Positions 33,696 through 45,149 of a stretch of DNA of 64,000 nucleotides are shown piece after piece. The notes beneath the pieces are model-generated. The model had not been told where the DNA came from, ran no database searches, and saw nothing but the letters and a program-made list of their open reading frames with translations. The stretch's first letter is position 1; every line of letters starts with the position of its first letter. Source of the DNA: Mycoplasmoides fastidiosum (GTDB lineage: Bacteria > Bacillota_I > Bacilli_A > Mycoplasmatales > Mycoplasmoidaceae); the NCBI RefSeq assembly GCF_024498275.1, contig NZ_CP101809.1, positions 248,001 to 312,000 on the forward strand, written 5' to 3'. Made by a program: the position numbers and the translations under genes.

Positions 33696-36667
33696 TAAAT
33701 TTTACCTCAATCATTGGATTGATAATTAGCAGATGATTTCACTGGACGGGGGCGATCATTATTTTTGATTTTATGATGAACCAGCTTAGTTTTTTGTTCA
33801 GTTGCCTTTGTTGATTTGCGACGAAAGAAGCGTTTACGACGTGGATTAATTTCAGTATCAGCTTCTAATGCAGTTCCATAAATGCGTTTCCGACGGTAGT
33901 AAATACTACCACTTACTACTGCGCCAACAAACAATAAAGCAGTCATGGAAGCGCCAATAATTGCAATATAAACATTATCTAAAATTGCAATTTGGGCAAC
34001 TGGGCTTTGGTTGTTAGTAACAAAACCATTTCTGCCCAAAAATCCGTTAATGACAAATCTTAAAGTTTGGGTTCGTCCTGTTTGGTTAGCTTCATTTGAA
34101 TTAGCAGCTACTTCATTTTCGTGCCGGACTAAGTCCAATTGGGTTTGGGTGTCTTGTTCTGGTGTCTCATCAACATTTGCTGTTTCAGAAGTTGGTTGTT
34201 CATCAGCTGCAGCATCAGCATTGCTAGGGTTGTTAATGCTATTGTTAGTGCGATTAATTAATTCGTTCCAGTTGATTTTCAGATCGACAACAACTGAATT
34301 AGGTTTTCGTTCAACAATCTCTAAATCATTCGGGTTTAATAATCGCGCAATCGCGGTTGGTAAACTTGAAAACAAGTTAGTTAAAATATCATTTGTAGTT
34401 AGATCATTTGGATCTAAGGGATTACGGGCTAAAAAAGTTGAAGGTAAACTAATAACAGGTACATGGGTTAGTGATAAACCGTTTTCTAAAGCTTCGTTCT
34501 GTCGAAAGTTATTAACCCGAAAATTAAATTCGTAATTTTCAATTCCGTTAAACCTAGGTAATAACAAGACAACAATTAACTGCCCTTCTTGATCATTAGA
34601 GATTGAGAAAACTTTAGCTTCTCTTAAATCTGAAGTGTATTGATTACCACCAGGGGGAATGGTTAAGTTAAAAATTTGCAAAATCTGATCGTCAGTTAAC
34701 CGACTGGCAAAAGTCTGGGAGAAACGGTGATTTCGTAATAAAAACTCTTGACGGGGTTCAATTGTACTAACTAATTTAGGATCAATGTTAATGCTGTTCT
34801 GGTGGGCTATAAAAGTGTTAGTAAAAACTTGATCACGTGTACCGTTAAAACTAGCCATTTTGATCGAAATCTTGATACTGTCTGATTCGGTTGCAGCAGC
34901 ATTTACTTTAACAGGTTCAATTGCCACAGTTGCGCCTTGGGCAGCAACTGGGTCATATGATTTTTGGTATTCATCCGAAAAATAACGTGAACTAGTAAAG
35001 AAGCGGGAGACAAATGATTTGGCAACCGCATTATTTGTAAAAGCTCCAGTATAGTTATTATTCCCAATTTGGTTGCGGAATGAAGTTAAAATCTCATTAC
35101 TAGTTAGAGTTGCTAAATCAGATGGTAAACTACTGTTTCAAGTGAAAAATAATGATGATCCGCTGTTAGTGTTGGTGTTAAATCCAGTGTATTGCAAATG
35201 CAATGGGGTTGCTTGTACCACTGCAGCAGCATTATTTAGGGTTTGAAAATAAATTAATAAATCAACTGTTCCCTTTCGATCATCCGCAAACCCCCGAACT
35301 TCAGTGATGTTGAATTCTGGTAATTCTGCATTCGAACCAGTTTTAGACCGATCACCGGCTAGGGTTAAGTAGGCAATTCCATTTTCAAAACCAGCAACTT
35401 TAACATCTAAGGGAGCAAGTTCATTAGAACCTTGCCCACCCCCACCAGCTGCAGCAATTTTTTTACCAGTAACCAAATCGAGTAGAGAATAGTTTTTATA
35501 TGATTCAGCTGTAGTTTCTTTTCAGGATAAAAATTGGGTCGGCAGCAAATCACTAACTTTTTTGTTAATAAACGAAATAGTATTACCATTTGATCCTGGT
35601 CGATCCCATAAAGGCAATCTAATTTCAGAATTCAATAGCTGTTGGTTACTTAAAGCATTAATGGTGACACCAGTGCGGATGTTTCTGGCACTGGTGTTGG
35701 CGTGATTAAATCCTAAAAAAGTTCGAAAAAAAGTTTTGGGATTATTAGAAAAATGACTATCTAATTCAACTTGCACTCCTAAAATTCCCGCAGCTAAGTT
35801 ATGACTTAAACTAATGCGGGGTTGAGGAAAAGTTAATTTTTGGTGGGGCGGAGTGTAATCAGGAACAATCGCATAAAAGTTGCTGGTAATGAAGTTTAAG
35901 GGAATTTGGTTAGTGCGTAAATTTGATTGGCGAATTAAACTGATGATATTAGCATCAGTATTTCAATTAAACCGGAAGGTGACGCGTCTTAACCGAATTG
36001 CTGTATCCCATTTTCACAAGGTGGGATCAGTTTCATCAGCCCGATCAGTTGGCGGAAGAATCACAGCTCGATAATTAGCAGTAGTTGTGTTAGTTAACTG
36101 CGCATTGCTATAAGTTGTTCCAGATACTGTATAAGCACTAATGGGTTGAAAAACTCGGAAATTTAAAGTGCCGTTTACATCATCAATATTAGTAAATTCA
36201 ATATTTAAATTACTAGCAACATTAGTGGATAGTTGTCCTAATTGAAAATTTAAAGTTGATGATAAACTACTTGTTTCAATTTTAGTTCCCACTCCATCTT
36301 CGTCAACAGTTTCAAATTGATAACCAGTATCAGTCGCAGTAGCTTCTCCATTGGCAGAAGTTTGGGGCTTGATATCAAACATGGAAACCACATCTGCTGC
36401 TGTGACTTGGGAAGGGTATTTTGGAGTTCATCGGGATTCTTGGGGTTTGAAAACCAATGAAGAAGGTCGATAAAGATAAGCACCATCACCTTCAGTAGCG
36501 GTTGCTACTGCGTCAGCATGTTGAACTCTAGTGCTGATTAGTGGTGGTTTTTGGGTGTGAAGTGTTGTATTATTGTTGAAGTTTGTAATTGATCAGAAAG
36601 CAATACTGCTTGCTGTGATTAAACAAATTCCACTCATTCAACGTCATAAAAAAGACTTTTTTTTCAT
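33695..36667 (-). CDS. Surface module protein A2 (bitopic)
   Basis: A 990-residue homologue of A1 and A3. Start ATG 36667 (MKKKSFLWRWMSGIC) is favoured; an in-frame ATG at 36673 adds two residues. Hydrophobic signal or anchor at about 8-27. Extracellular blocks match A3 closely: YLYRPSSLVFKPQ, PKYPSQVTAADVVSMF, FRVFQPISAY, AVILPPTDRADETDPTL, LPSTFLARNPLDPNDLTTND and RFVINGFLGRNGFVTNNQ. Repeats with N-D-x-G-x-L resemble type-17 domains. A membrane helix at about 891-920 (NVYIAIIGASMTALLFVGAVV) precedes a basic tail of about 70 residues (RRKRFFRRKSTK) that ends in NDWGKI. The tail lacks the long Pro-rich insertion of A1. Transcribed from its own upstream region after the B3 terminator. Confidence 0.9.
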
Positions 36668-37027
36668 ATGCATAACAACTATATAACCAATCAATCCTAG
36701 ATTGATTTGACTACATAAGGTAATTTGAATGATTGATGCGTCAATAAAGCTCCATTATAATACCATTTTGGCCTCATTATGACCCCAATTTAATACTATC
36801 ATGGTGCTAAATTAATTGGATATATTATACTAGATTATCAACAAAGGGGTTTGGCATTTTCAGTGATTGATGACCAATTAATCGGGGATTAAACTGGTTT
36901 GATTATTAAAAATCTAAAAATTGTAATTTAGGTTAAAACAAAATTAGAAATAACAAAATCCTTGCTAAATAAAGCAAGGATTTTGTTTTGTTATTAATCA
37001 ATGAAAAAAGAGAAAAAAAGCAAACGA
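36668..37027 (-). promoter_or_regulatory. B3 terminator, A2 promoter and leader region
   Basis: 360 nt between B3 and A2. A 15-bp hairpin (36952-36966 with 36973-36987) followed on the minus strand by TTATTTCTAATTTT terminates the A3-B3 unit. Minus-strand TATAAT boxes occur at 36824-36829 and 36754-36759; neither has a convincing -35. GCCAAAATGGT lies just before the second one. A 19-nt inverted repeat (36689-36707, AATCAATC/GATTGATT) lies in the likely leader. Confidence 0.5.
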
Positions 37028-40000
37028 TTAGCTGTGGGTGCCAAATTCTTTTTCCAGTCTTTTTTTCAATTTGTTTTCGTAATATGCAACCATGTATTTC
37101 CGTCTTAAACGGTGAAAGACATAAATTGCAGGACCAATTAAAACTGTTGGTAAGAAAATTGCTAAAAGAATATAAATAATACTATTTGTGAAGCTTGGAT
37201 ATAGTTGTAATTCTTTAAAACCGCTAATAACTTGACCAGATTTAGCTAGTTCAACAAAGCCACGCTGACTTAAACTCCGATAAGGAATCACTTGGGTATT
37301 AAAGGTCTTAGTTTTGGATTGATCAGTATCAGTGTCATCAGTCTTAGTTGCATCGTCCATTCTAATTATTTTAGTTTGAACTTGATGGACTAATGTAGTT
37401 GCTGGAGCTGCAGGAGCATTGGCTGGTGTTGTTGGAGTTGGTGGGGTGGGTTGAGTACTTGGAACGGTTGGATCAGGAGAAGGAGTTGAATTAGATTGAT
37501 CAGTTGAATCAGCTGGACTGGTTGAGCCATTTGAATTTGTTTGATCATTCGGATCAGCTGGAGTTTGGGGGGCAGTTGGAGCAGCATTGTTGTTATTATC
37601 GACTGGATCAGTTGTAGAACTAGTTGTACTTGCGGCTGCTAATTTAGGAGTTTTTACAAAGAAGTGAATTTGACCAGTTCCCGTGTTGGTGTTGAATAAG
37701 AAATAAATTTCTTTTTCAACGTTATTAAATACACTATTACTAAAAGAATAAAAGTTAGCTAAAATCTCTGCACTAGCTTGATCAGCTGGAGTAACACTTT
37801 TAGCTTGAGCAAAACTAGGATCATTTGGATCTAATCCGTTAAAGGGGTCAAATTCCGCAACAGCTTCATTTCAAGCGTTTTCAGGAATTAAAAAACCTGA
37901 AAATTCTTGCACAAAACTAGTAATGCCGCCCCGTTGGTTTCATTGTTCAAAATTTAAAGTGACAGTAATAGTGCCCCGATTATTATCAACAGCTAAATTG
38001 GTACTAATTAAATTCGGATTAGCTGAATATTTTTCAGTTGCAGCAAAAGATAAATTAGCAAATAACTCCGCAATTTGATAACTATTTAATTGTCGCAAAT
38101 ATTCATGGAATTGATTAGCAGTTAACTGATCAATTTTTAGGTTGCCATTTTTTAAAACAACATCATTAATGGATTTTCAGTTAATGAAATAACCAGTGCT
38201 ATTATCAACTGGGTCACCAGTTTTAAATCCAGAATAGACACGACTAATTTTTTGGTTGCGTAATAAGGTGATTTGACTAGTTGTTGGGTTGTAACTTAAG
38301 AAAGATTCAAAATAAAGTGAAACCAACAAGTTCCCTTTAGGATTATCAGCACTTAAACTAATAATGGGTTTAGCTTCTTCTGCAGCTTGGGATAAAGTAA
38401 TTAAACCACCTTGAATTTGGTTTTGTTTACTTAAAACATCATTAGCTCGTTGCAATAAATCTTCAGCCAAGACTTGTGAAGGTAAAAGATTAAATAAGTT
38501 TTCATCTTCTAGTGGCGCAAACTCATTAACATATGCTTCTTTATCTTCAAGAAAAGTGACCGTAAAAATATCAGCATTAGTAGCCGCACGACGAGCAAAG
38601 CCATTAAAGTTATGACTAAATTTTGTAGTCAAACTACCTGGTAATGGTTGGGATAAAACAACTTCTAATTTGAATGAACCCAATAAATCATTAACATCAG
38701 TTATATTGATTTGGGTAATTCAGCGTCGTACAATTGGTGAGGCAACAAATAAGCCTAATTCATCAATAGCAACTTTAACTTTTTCAGTAATATCTTTTTC
38801 TTGACTTCCATCACTAGTTCGGAATTTTTTAACCAAATCAGAAGGTTGTAACAAAACAGCAACTTTACCACTATCATCTTTTAAAGTTTTTTGTTTAATT
38901 TCTTCAAAAGTACTAAATCCAAATAAAAAATTCTCGTTGTAATTAGGATCAGCTTTGAATACAGATAAAGTCTCTCAAGTCACTGAATTATGAGTTACCA
39001 AAGTTCCATCAGTAATGTTAGCGGGAGCCAAAACAACATTTTCACCTCTGAAATCAAAGGTAATTGTTAAAATGGCCGACCCGGTGGTGTTTTTGGGAAT
39101 AATATCAACTACATAGTTATATCTTTTTAACTCATCTGATAATTGAATAAATTCATCAATCACTTGATCAGGTTGCAAATCAGATGGGAAAATGCGTGAA
39201 AAAGCTGGGTTTAAAGTTTCGATTGTTTTCGGATTTAAAGTGTAACTAAATTCTTGTAATAGATTTTTAGTATCTTGAAATCCTTGAAAGGTAACATTAA
39301 ATGTGGTTGAATTAACTTTAGCATTATTTCTTCAAGCATAACCAACTGTAACATTAATTGTTAAACGTGAGGGATTATTACTACCACGGAAAGTAATGGC
39401 TACATTATTTAAACTAGTATATTTGTCGTTTAAATTAACGTTTTTAATTTCTAAAAAATCATCAATTGCAACTTGACGATTATCTTGTAAATTATAAAAA
39501 GCAGCAACATCAGTTGGTAATGATTTGAGAACAAAAGGACGCACTACATTTTTAATTTTTACACTAGCTTCTTTAGTATAAAGTTGATATTTATAAGAGC
39601 CAACAAAGTATTTTATTCCAGTGGTGTCACTAGTATTTGGTAAACCATTTGTTCCTAATTTCCGTAGTTTTTGGAAAACATTAACAGTTGCTTCTTCGCC
39701 ATAATTTGCATCAGCAGGAGCTGTGCCTTTTTCAAATTCATACTCATAAACCGGTTGATAAGTACGATTATTATATGGATTACCGCGCACAAAAAAACTA
39801 GAAGAATTAGCTTCAAAAGATGTTTTAAATTCATCAAACTTTTGAGTGGTATAACGGGCACCATCATTAATTTCACTTTGAGGAATAAATGAAACAGAGG
39901 CAACAGTTTCTAAAGCTAAATTAAGCTTATCAGCATAGCCAACAAATCCATTATTATCATAGGCAATAATTTGACCATTAGATAAATGAATTAAATAATA

Positions 40001-41530
40001 AACACCATTATTACTGATGTTTAAAATCTTAACACCACTTGGAATACTGTTGATTAACGTAATTTGTTGCAAATAAGAGAAGTCATTTTTTAAAGCAACT
40101 AAAACATGATTTGCATTTACAGTTACATAAGCTGCTCCGGGTAGTAAGTTATTGCCATTGTTAATTGGAGCAATGCCACTTGGTGCTAATCCAGCTAAAT
40201 AGTTTACATTATTGGCGTGAGTGTTTAAAGTAACATTGGCGTTGTTAATATCCACTGATGCAGATACTTTTGATACTACGAGTTCACTGGTTGAAGCATA
40301 ATCGCCTTTAGTTCCGCTAGTGCTTTTTGCGATTAAAAATAAACCATTAGAATTTTTTTCAACGTTAAAAAGGGTTTGTTCTCCAGAATTATTGGTTATA
40401 GCCCGTAAATCAGTACTTTGAGGGTTTTGTAAAAGATTATCCCTTAATGAAAAAGAATAAATTTTAGGATTATTAGAAGTTGTCTCACTTGATGCACTCA
40501 AGACAAAATAAACTAATAATAAAGCTCCATTATCAAAAATGGAGTTGGTAATAATTAGTTTGCCACCAGCGTTTTTAATTGTATCTGTAAAATCAGATGA
40601 TGCAGCAGATGTAAAAACACCAGAAGTACCCAATGTTCCTGCACTAACTGAAAATGCTGCAATAACATTTTTGCCAGATTGATTATTCAAAACACCTGTT
40701 AACATTAAAATGGTTGGATTTACACCATCAACACGAATTACTAGATGATTAAATTCATGAGTCTTATAATCTGTTCCATTAGATGCTGACATACTTTTAG
40801 TCTCTAAAGCAGCATCGTGATAAACAGATACGGTTCCTTCATCTCTAGTAATTTTGATAATAGCAGTATGACTTTGAGTGTCGCTAATTTTAGCAAAAAC
40901 ACTGACAAAAAAGGCATTAGCTGCTGCGGAAAATTCGGCTTTATTAATTCGTACACTAATTGATGCAGTTGTCACGGGTGCAACTGTTGCTGAATTACTC
41001 TCAGAGCTGCTACTAGATTGAGGAGAAGATGTTGATGAAGAAGAACGATTAGTGTTGATTGTGTTTTTAATTTTTTCAGCATCAACACTTCAAATTACTT
41101 TATTATCGTTGTTACCAATTAAGACTAAATTATCAAAAGGTTCAGATGAAGTTGAACTAGAGGATGTTAATTTAACTGAATTAGTGGATCTAGCTTTAGC
41201 ATAATACAAAGAAGCTCCGTTAGCGTTATAAATGTTGCGTACATTGTATTCGCCTAATTTTCCATTGCTATTAACAAATTCTGGTTCAGGAAAATCAAAA
41301 TCATTAATTGTTTTAGTTGCTTGTACAGTTTTAGCTTGCTGTAAAATTCTATGACCATGTTGATCGACTAATTTTTGATTGACTGAATTAAGTGCAGTTT
41401 TATTTGTTGGACTAGTCGGAGATGTAGTATGAGCAAAAACCGTACCTATTGTTGCAAAAAAACCTAAACCCACAATCGCTGTTAGACCAATGCGCAAACG
41501 TTGATTGATTTTTTTCATTAATGATTTCAT
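37028..41530 (-). CDS. Surface module protein B3 (bitopic)
   Basis: A 1500-residue homologue, nearest to B2. Signal or anchor MKSLMKKINQRLRIGLTAIV extends to about 33 and ends near TVFAH, a plausible signal-peptidase site. Shared blocks: NDFDFPEPEFVNSNGKLG, NVRNIYNANG, FNHLVIRVDGVNP, YLIHLSNGQIIAYDNNGFVG and FIPQSEINDGARYTTQKF. A Ser-rich insert at about 165-180 (SSSTSSPQSSSSSES-type) is B3-specific. Type-17-like units run to about 1290, followed by a Pro/Thr/Asn/Ser linker (about 1300-1385), a membrane helix (about 1447-1475) and the tail VAYYENKLKKRLEKEF-GTHS. The start overlaps the A3 stop (TAATG). A terminator hairpin lies 40-76 nt after the stop. Confidence 0.9.
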
Positions 41531-44500
41531 TAGATTTTCCCCCAGTCATCAGCTCGATAATTAGCAACTGTTTTTTTATTATTTTGTCGGCTTTTATTTT
41601 TAATTTGAGATCTATGATGATTGTTTTTATCAGAACTTGAACTTCGAATATTGGTTTTATTCTTTTGTGACAATGAACTAGGTTCTGGTTCTAACCCATC
41701 AGTATAATATTTACGACGACGATAAAAAAGGGTGCCTTTAATCGCAGCTGCTGCAGCTAAAACTGTGGTTACGATCACGCCAATAACAGCAATGTAAGCA
41801 TCATCTAAAACTGGAATTTGGGCAACAGGACTTTGGTTGTTAGCTTGGAAACCATTTTTGCCTAAAAAGCCATTAATCACAAATCGTAATACTTGATTTT
41901 TGCCATCACTAGTTTCATCACTGCTACTGTTGTCAACGGCTGTTAGTTCATCTTCATGATGAACTAAATTAGTTGAAGTAGTTGATGTGGTTGTTGATCT
42001 ATTAGCTGGTGTAGTAACAGCAGGATCAGTCTCATTATTTGGGTTTTGATTGGTTTGATTATTAGTTCGGGAATTAGGTTGTTCTTCAAGACTATTATTA
42101 GTACGATTTAGCAATTCACGTCAGTTAATTCTTAAATTAACTACAACATAATTTTCACCCCGTTCGACAATTGTTAAATCATTAGCATTCAATAATCGGG
42201 CAATTGCAATTGGCAAACTGGAAAATAAATTATCCAAAATATCACTAGTGGTTAAATCACTCGGATCTAATGGGTTTCGCGCTAAGAAAGTTGCTGGTAA
42301 ATTAATTTCGGGTACATGAGTTAAAGACAAGCCATTTTCTAAAGCCTCATTTTGTCGAAAATTATTGATGCGGAAATTATATTCGTAGTTTTCTACTCCA
42401 TTAAATTTAGGCAACAACAAAATCACAATTAATTGTCCGTCTTGATCATTAGCGATCGCAAAAACTTTAGCAGTGGATAATGGATCAGTATAAATTTCAC
42501 CCCCATTAGGAATGGTTAATTGAAACATTTCCAAAATTTCTTCATCAGTTAAACTGCTAGCAAACCGATTAGCAAACCGGTGATTACGTAACAAAAATTC
42601 TTGTAAGGGTTCGATTGTGCTAACTTTATCATGAGGAATATTCACTACACTTTGATGTGCTAAGAAAATGTTGGTTAAAACGTGTTCTTTCATTCCATTA
42701 AAATTTGCCATTTTAATGGAAATTTTAATACTATCAGCTTCAGAAGAATTACTACTTGTTTGTACTTGTTCAACTGAAACTTGAGCTCCTTGATTTAAAT
42801 TAGGCTCATAACGTTTATAAAATTCATCAGAGAAATAAGTTGAACTAGTAAAGAAGCGGGACACAAATAACTTAGCTGCATCATCATTAATGAATGATCC
42901 AGCATAATTATTATTCCCAATTTGATTCTTGAAGGTGTTGAAAATTTGGTCACTACTTAGTGTTGCTAAATCAGTTGGTAAAGAACTGTTTCAGCTGAAT
43001 AATAAAGATGAACCACTGTTTGGGTTAGCATTAAAACCCTTATAACGCACATGCATTGGCGCAGCCTGAACTAATTCAGCAGCATTGTCTAATGTTTGGT
43101 AATAAATTAATAAATCAACTATTCCTACCCGATCGTTAGCGACACCTCGAACTTCAGTGATCTTAAATTCAGGTAAATCAGTAAGTTTACCTGTTTTAGC
43201 TCGATCACCCGCTAGAGTTAGATAAGCGATTTCATTTTGAAATCCGGCAATGGATGTTGGTAATTCCAAAGGAGCAATTCCAACATCAGTTTTTTGTTCA
43301 GTTGCTGCAGCATCTGCTCCACTGGCCGTTAAAGTTTGGGGAACTTTTGGAACCACTTTATTACTAGTATCAATTTTTTTACCCGTAATTAAATCCAATA
43401 AAGAATAATTTTTATATTTCGCATCAGCATTACGAGCATTTAAAAATTGGGTAGGTAATAAATCACCAACTTTTTTATTGGTAAATGAAGTAACAGTACC
43501 ATCAGGTTGGGTTTGATCTCATAAAGGTAATTTAATGATAGATTGAGTTAATTGTTCATCAGATAAAATGTGCAATTGAACCCCTGATTGTACAGCGTCT
43601 TGAGTATCAGTTTGAAAACCTAAGAAAGTTCTAGAGAATGATTTATCAGTATTAGAAAATTCATCATTAAGTGTAACTGCAACATTTAATCGACCTAAAT
43701 TATCCGTTGGAGTTAAAGTAACTGTTGGTGTAGGAAATTTTAATGTTTGGTATGGCGGTACAAAATCAGGAGTTACTACAAAGAAATTAGTTTTTACTGC
43801 TTCTTCAGTTACGGTAGAACTTTTAGTATTTAGTTGATTAATGTAGCTAATGATGTTGGCATTGCTGTTTCAACGAAAGGTAAATTTAACTTTGTTTAAA
43901 GTTAGACTTTCATCTCACTTTCACAGAGTCGCATCACTAGTATCTTTTTTATCAGTTGGCGGAAGAATTAAAGCCCGATAACTGTTATTAGATGAATTCA
44001 ATTGAGTATTTGTTGGTACGTTACTACTTAATTGATAAGCACTTAATGGTTGATAAACCCGAAAATTGAGTGTCCCTTTTACATCATCAACATTAACAAA
44101 TTCAATGTTCAAATTTCTTAATTGATTATTAGAAAGTTGACCTAGGAAATGTGAAACTTCAGCGTTTAAACCACTAATTTCTACTTTAGTCCCTTTACCA
44201 CTAGCATCAACTTTTTGAAATTGATAACCTGAATTAGTTGCTGTTGCTTGACCATCACTAACAGTTTGGGGTTGCAAATTGAACATCGCACTAATATCAG
44301 CCGCAGTCACTTGGGATGGATATTTAGCAGTTCATCCCGCTGTGCGCGGAGTAAAGGTTAAAGAAGATGGACGATAAATGTATGTGCCATCAGCTTCAGT
44401 TGAAGTTGCTGAAGGTGCTGGTGCTGCGGCTTGGGCTTGGTGTAATTTAATTTTACTATTGGAATTAATGGAAGTAGTTGCTGCTGGGCGAACTGATGCG

Positions 44501-44577
44501 ATTCCTCAAAGCGTACTACTGGTAATAATCAGACCAATCAGACTAATTCAACGTCGTGATTTAAATCTTTTTTTCAT
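41530..44577 (-). CDS. Surface module protein A3 (bitopic)
   Basis: A 1015-residue homologue of A1 and A2. Start ATG 44577 gives MKKRFKSRRWISLIGLIITS, a basic and then hydrophobic signal or anchor. Extracellular blocks are FTPRTAGWTAKYPSQVTAAD, DDVKGTLNFRVYQPLSAY, ALILPPTDKKDTSDATL, INLPATFLARNPLDPSDLTT and LRFVINGFLGKNGFQANNQS. A Ser/Thr/Asn-rich stretch at about 820-880 precedes the membrane helix (about 918-945, DAYIAVIGVIVTTVLAAAAA). The tail (about 70 residues) is Ser/Lys/Asn-rich and ends in RADDWGKI. It differs from A2 mainly in Ser-rich inserts. First gene of the A3-B3 pair, divergent from the P array. Confidence 0.9.
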
Positions 44578-45149
44578 AGTAAATAAATACCGATTGCTCG
44601 AGAAAAAAAGAACGAACAAAAATGAAAAAACACACTAACAAAAACAATTTATTTTTGGTAATGTGCTTCATTTATCCGATTCTAAAACATTTAGTTTTTT
44701 GAGAAAAAACTAAAATCACTTAGTATTATGATGCCTGAATTGGGATTACTAGCAATCAATAATACTAACAAAAACAAGAAGATTAATTGGGTGAGATTTT
44801 GTTATTAATTTAATTTATTTCGCTTCTTTTGCAGCAAAAATGAACTAAATTACAGGTGACAAACCCTTCAATCCTCTAATTACTCCGATTTTATTATAAA
44901 AATCGTAAAAATAGCATGAAATTTTACTAAAATTCAGCAATTTCATTAGGAATTTAAATGGGAGAACTTGATACAATTTTGGGGGGAAAATGGCCCCATT
45001 TATCCCCCAAAATACCATAACTATTCCACCGTTTTAGGGAAAATATATTATTATCAAAATACTTGTGGTTATATTATGAAGATGTAACCATTTTGGCTTG
45101 TGACTACTTTTTGTTTTGTTGTTTTTATAAGTCAAACTAACAAACATTC
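44578..45149. promoter_or_regulatory. Divergent control region between A3 and the P array
   Basis: 572 nt without a supported gene. It holds three inverted repeats: a perfect 11-bp hairpin at 44690-44714 (TTTAGTTTTTT/AAAAAACTAAA, 3-nt loop), CGATTTT/AAAATCG at 44886-44905, and a G-rich one at 44977-45012 (TTTTGGGGG/CCCCCAAAA with inner ATGG/CCAT). Possible -10 boxes are minus CATAAT at 44724-44729 for A3 and plus TATATT at about 45070-45075 for P1, both without a good -35. ACCATTTTGGC (45087-45097) recurs in the A2 promoter region. Confidence 0.45.
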
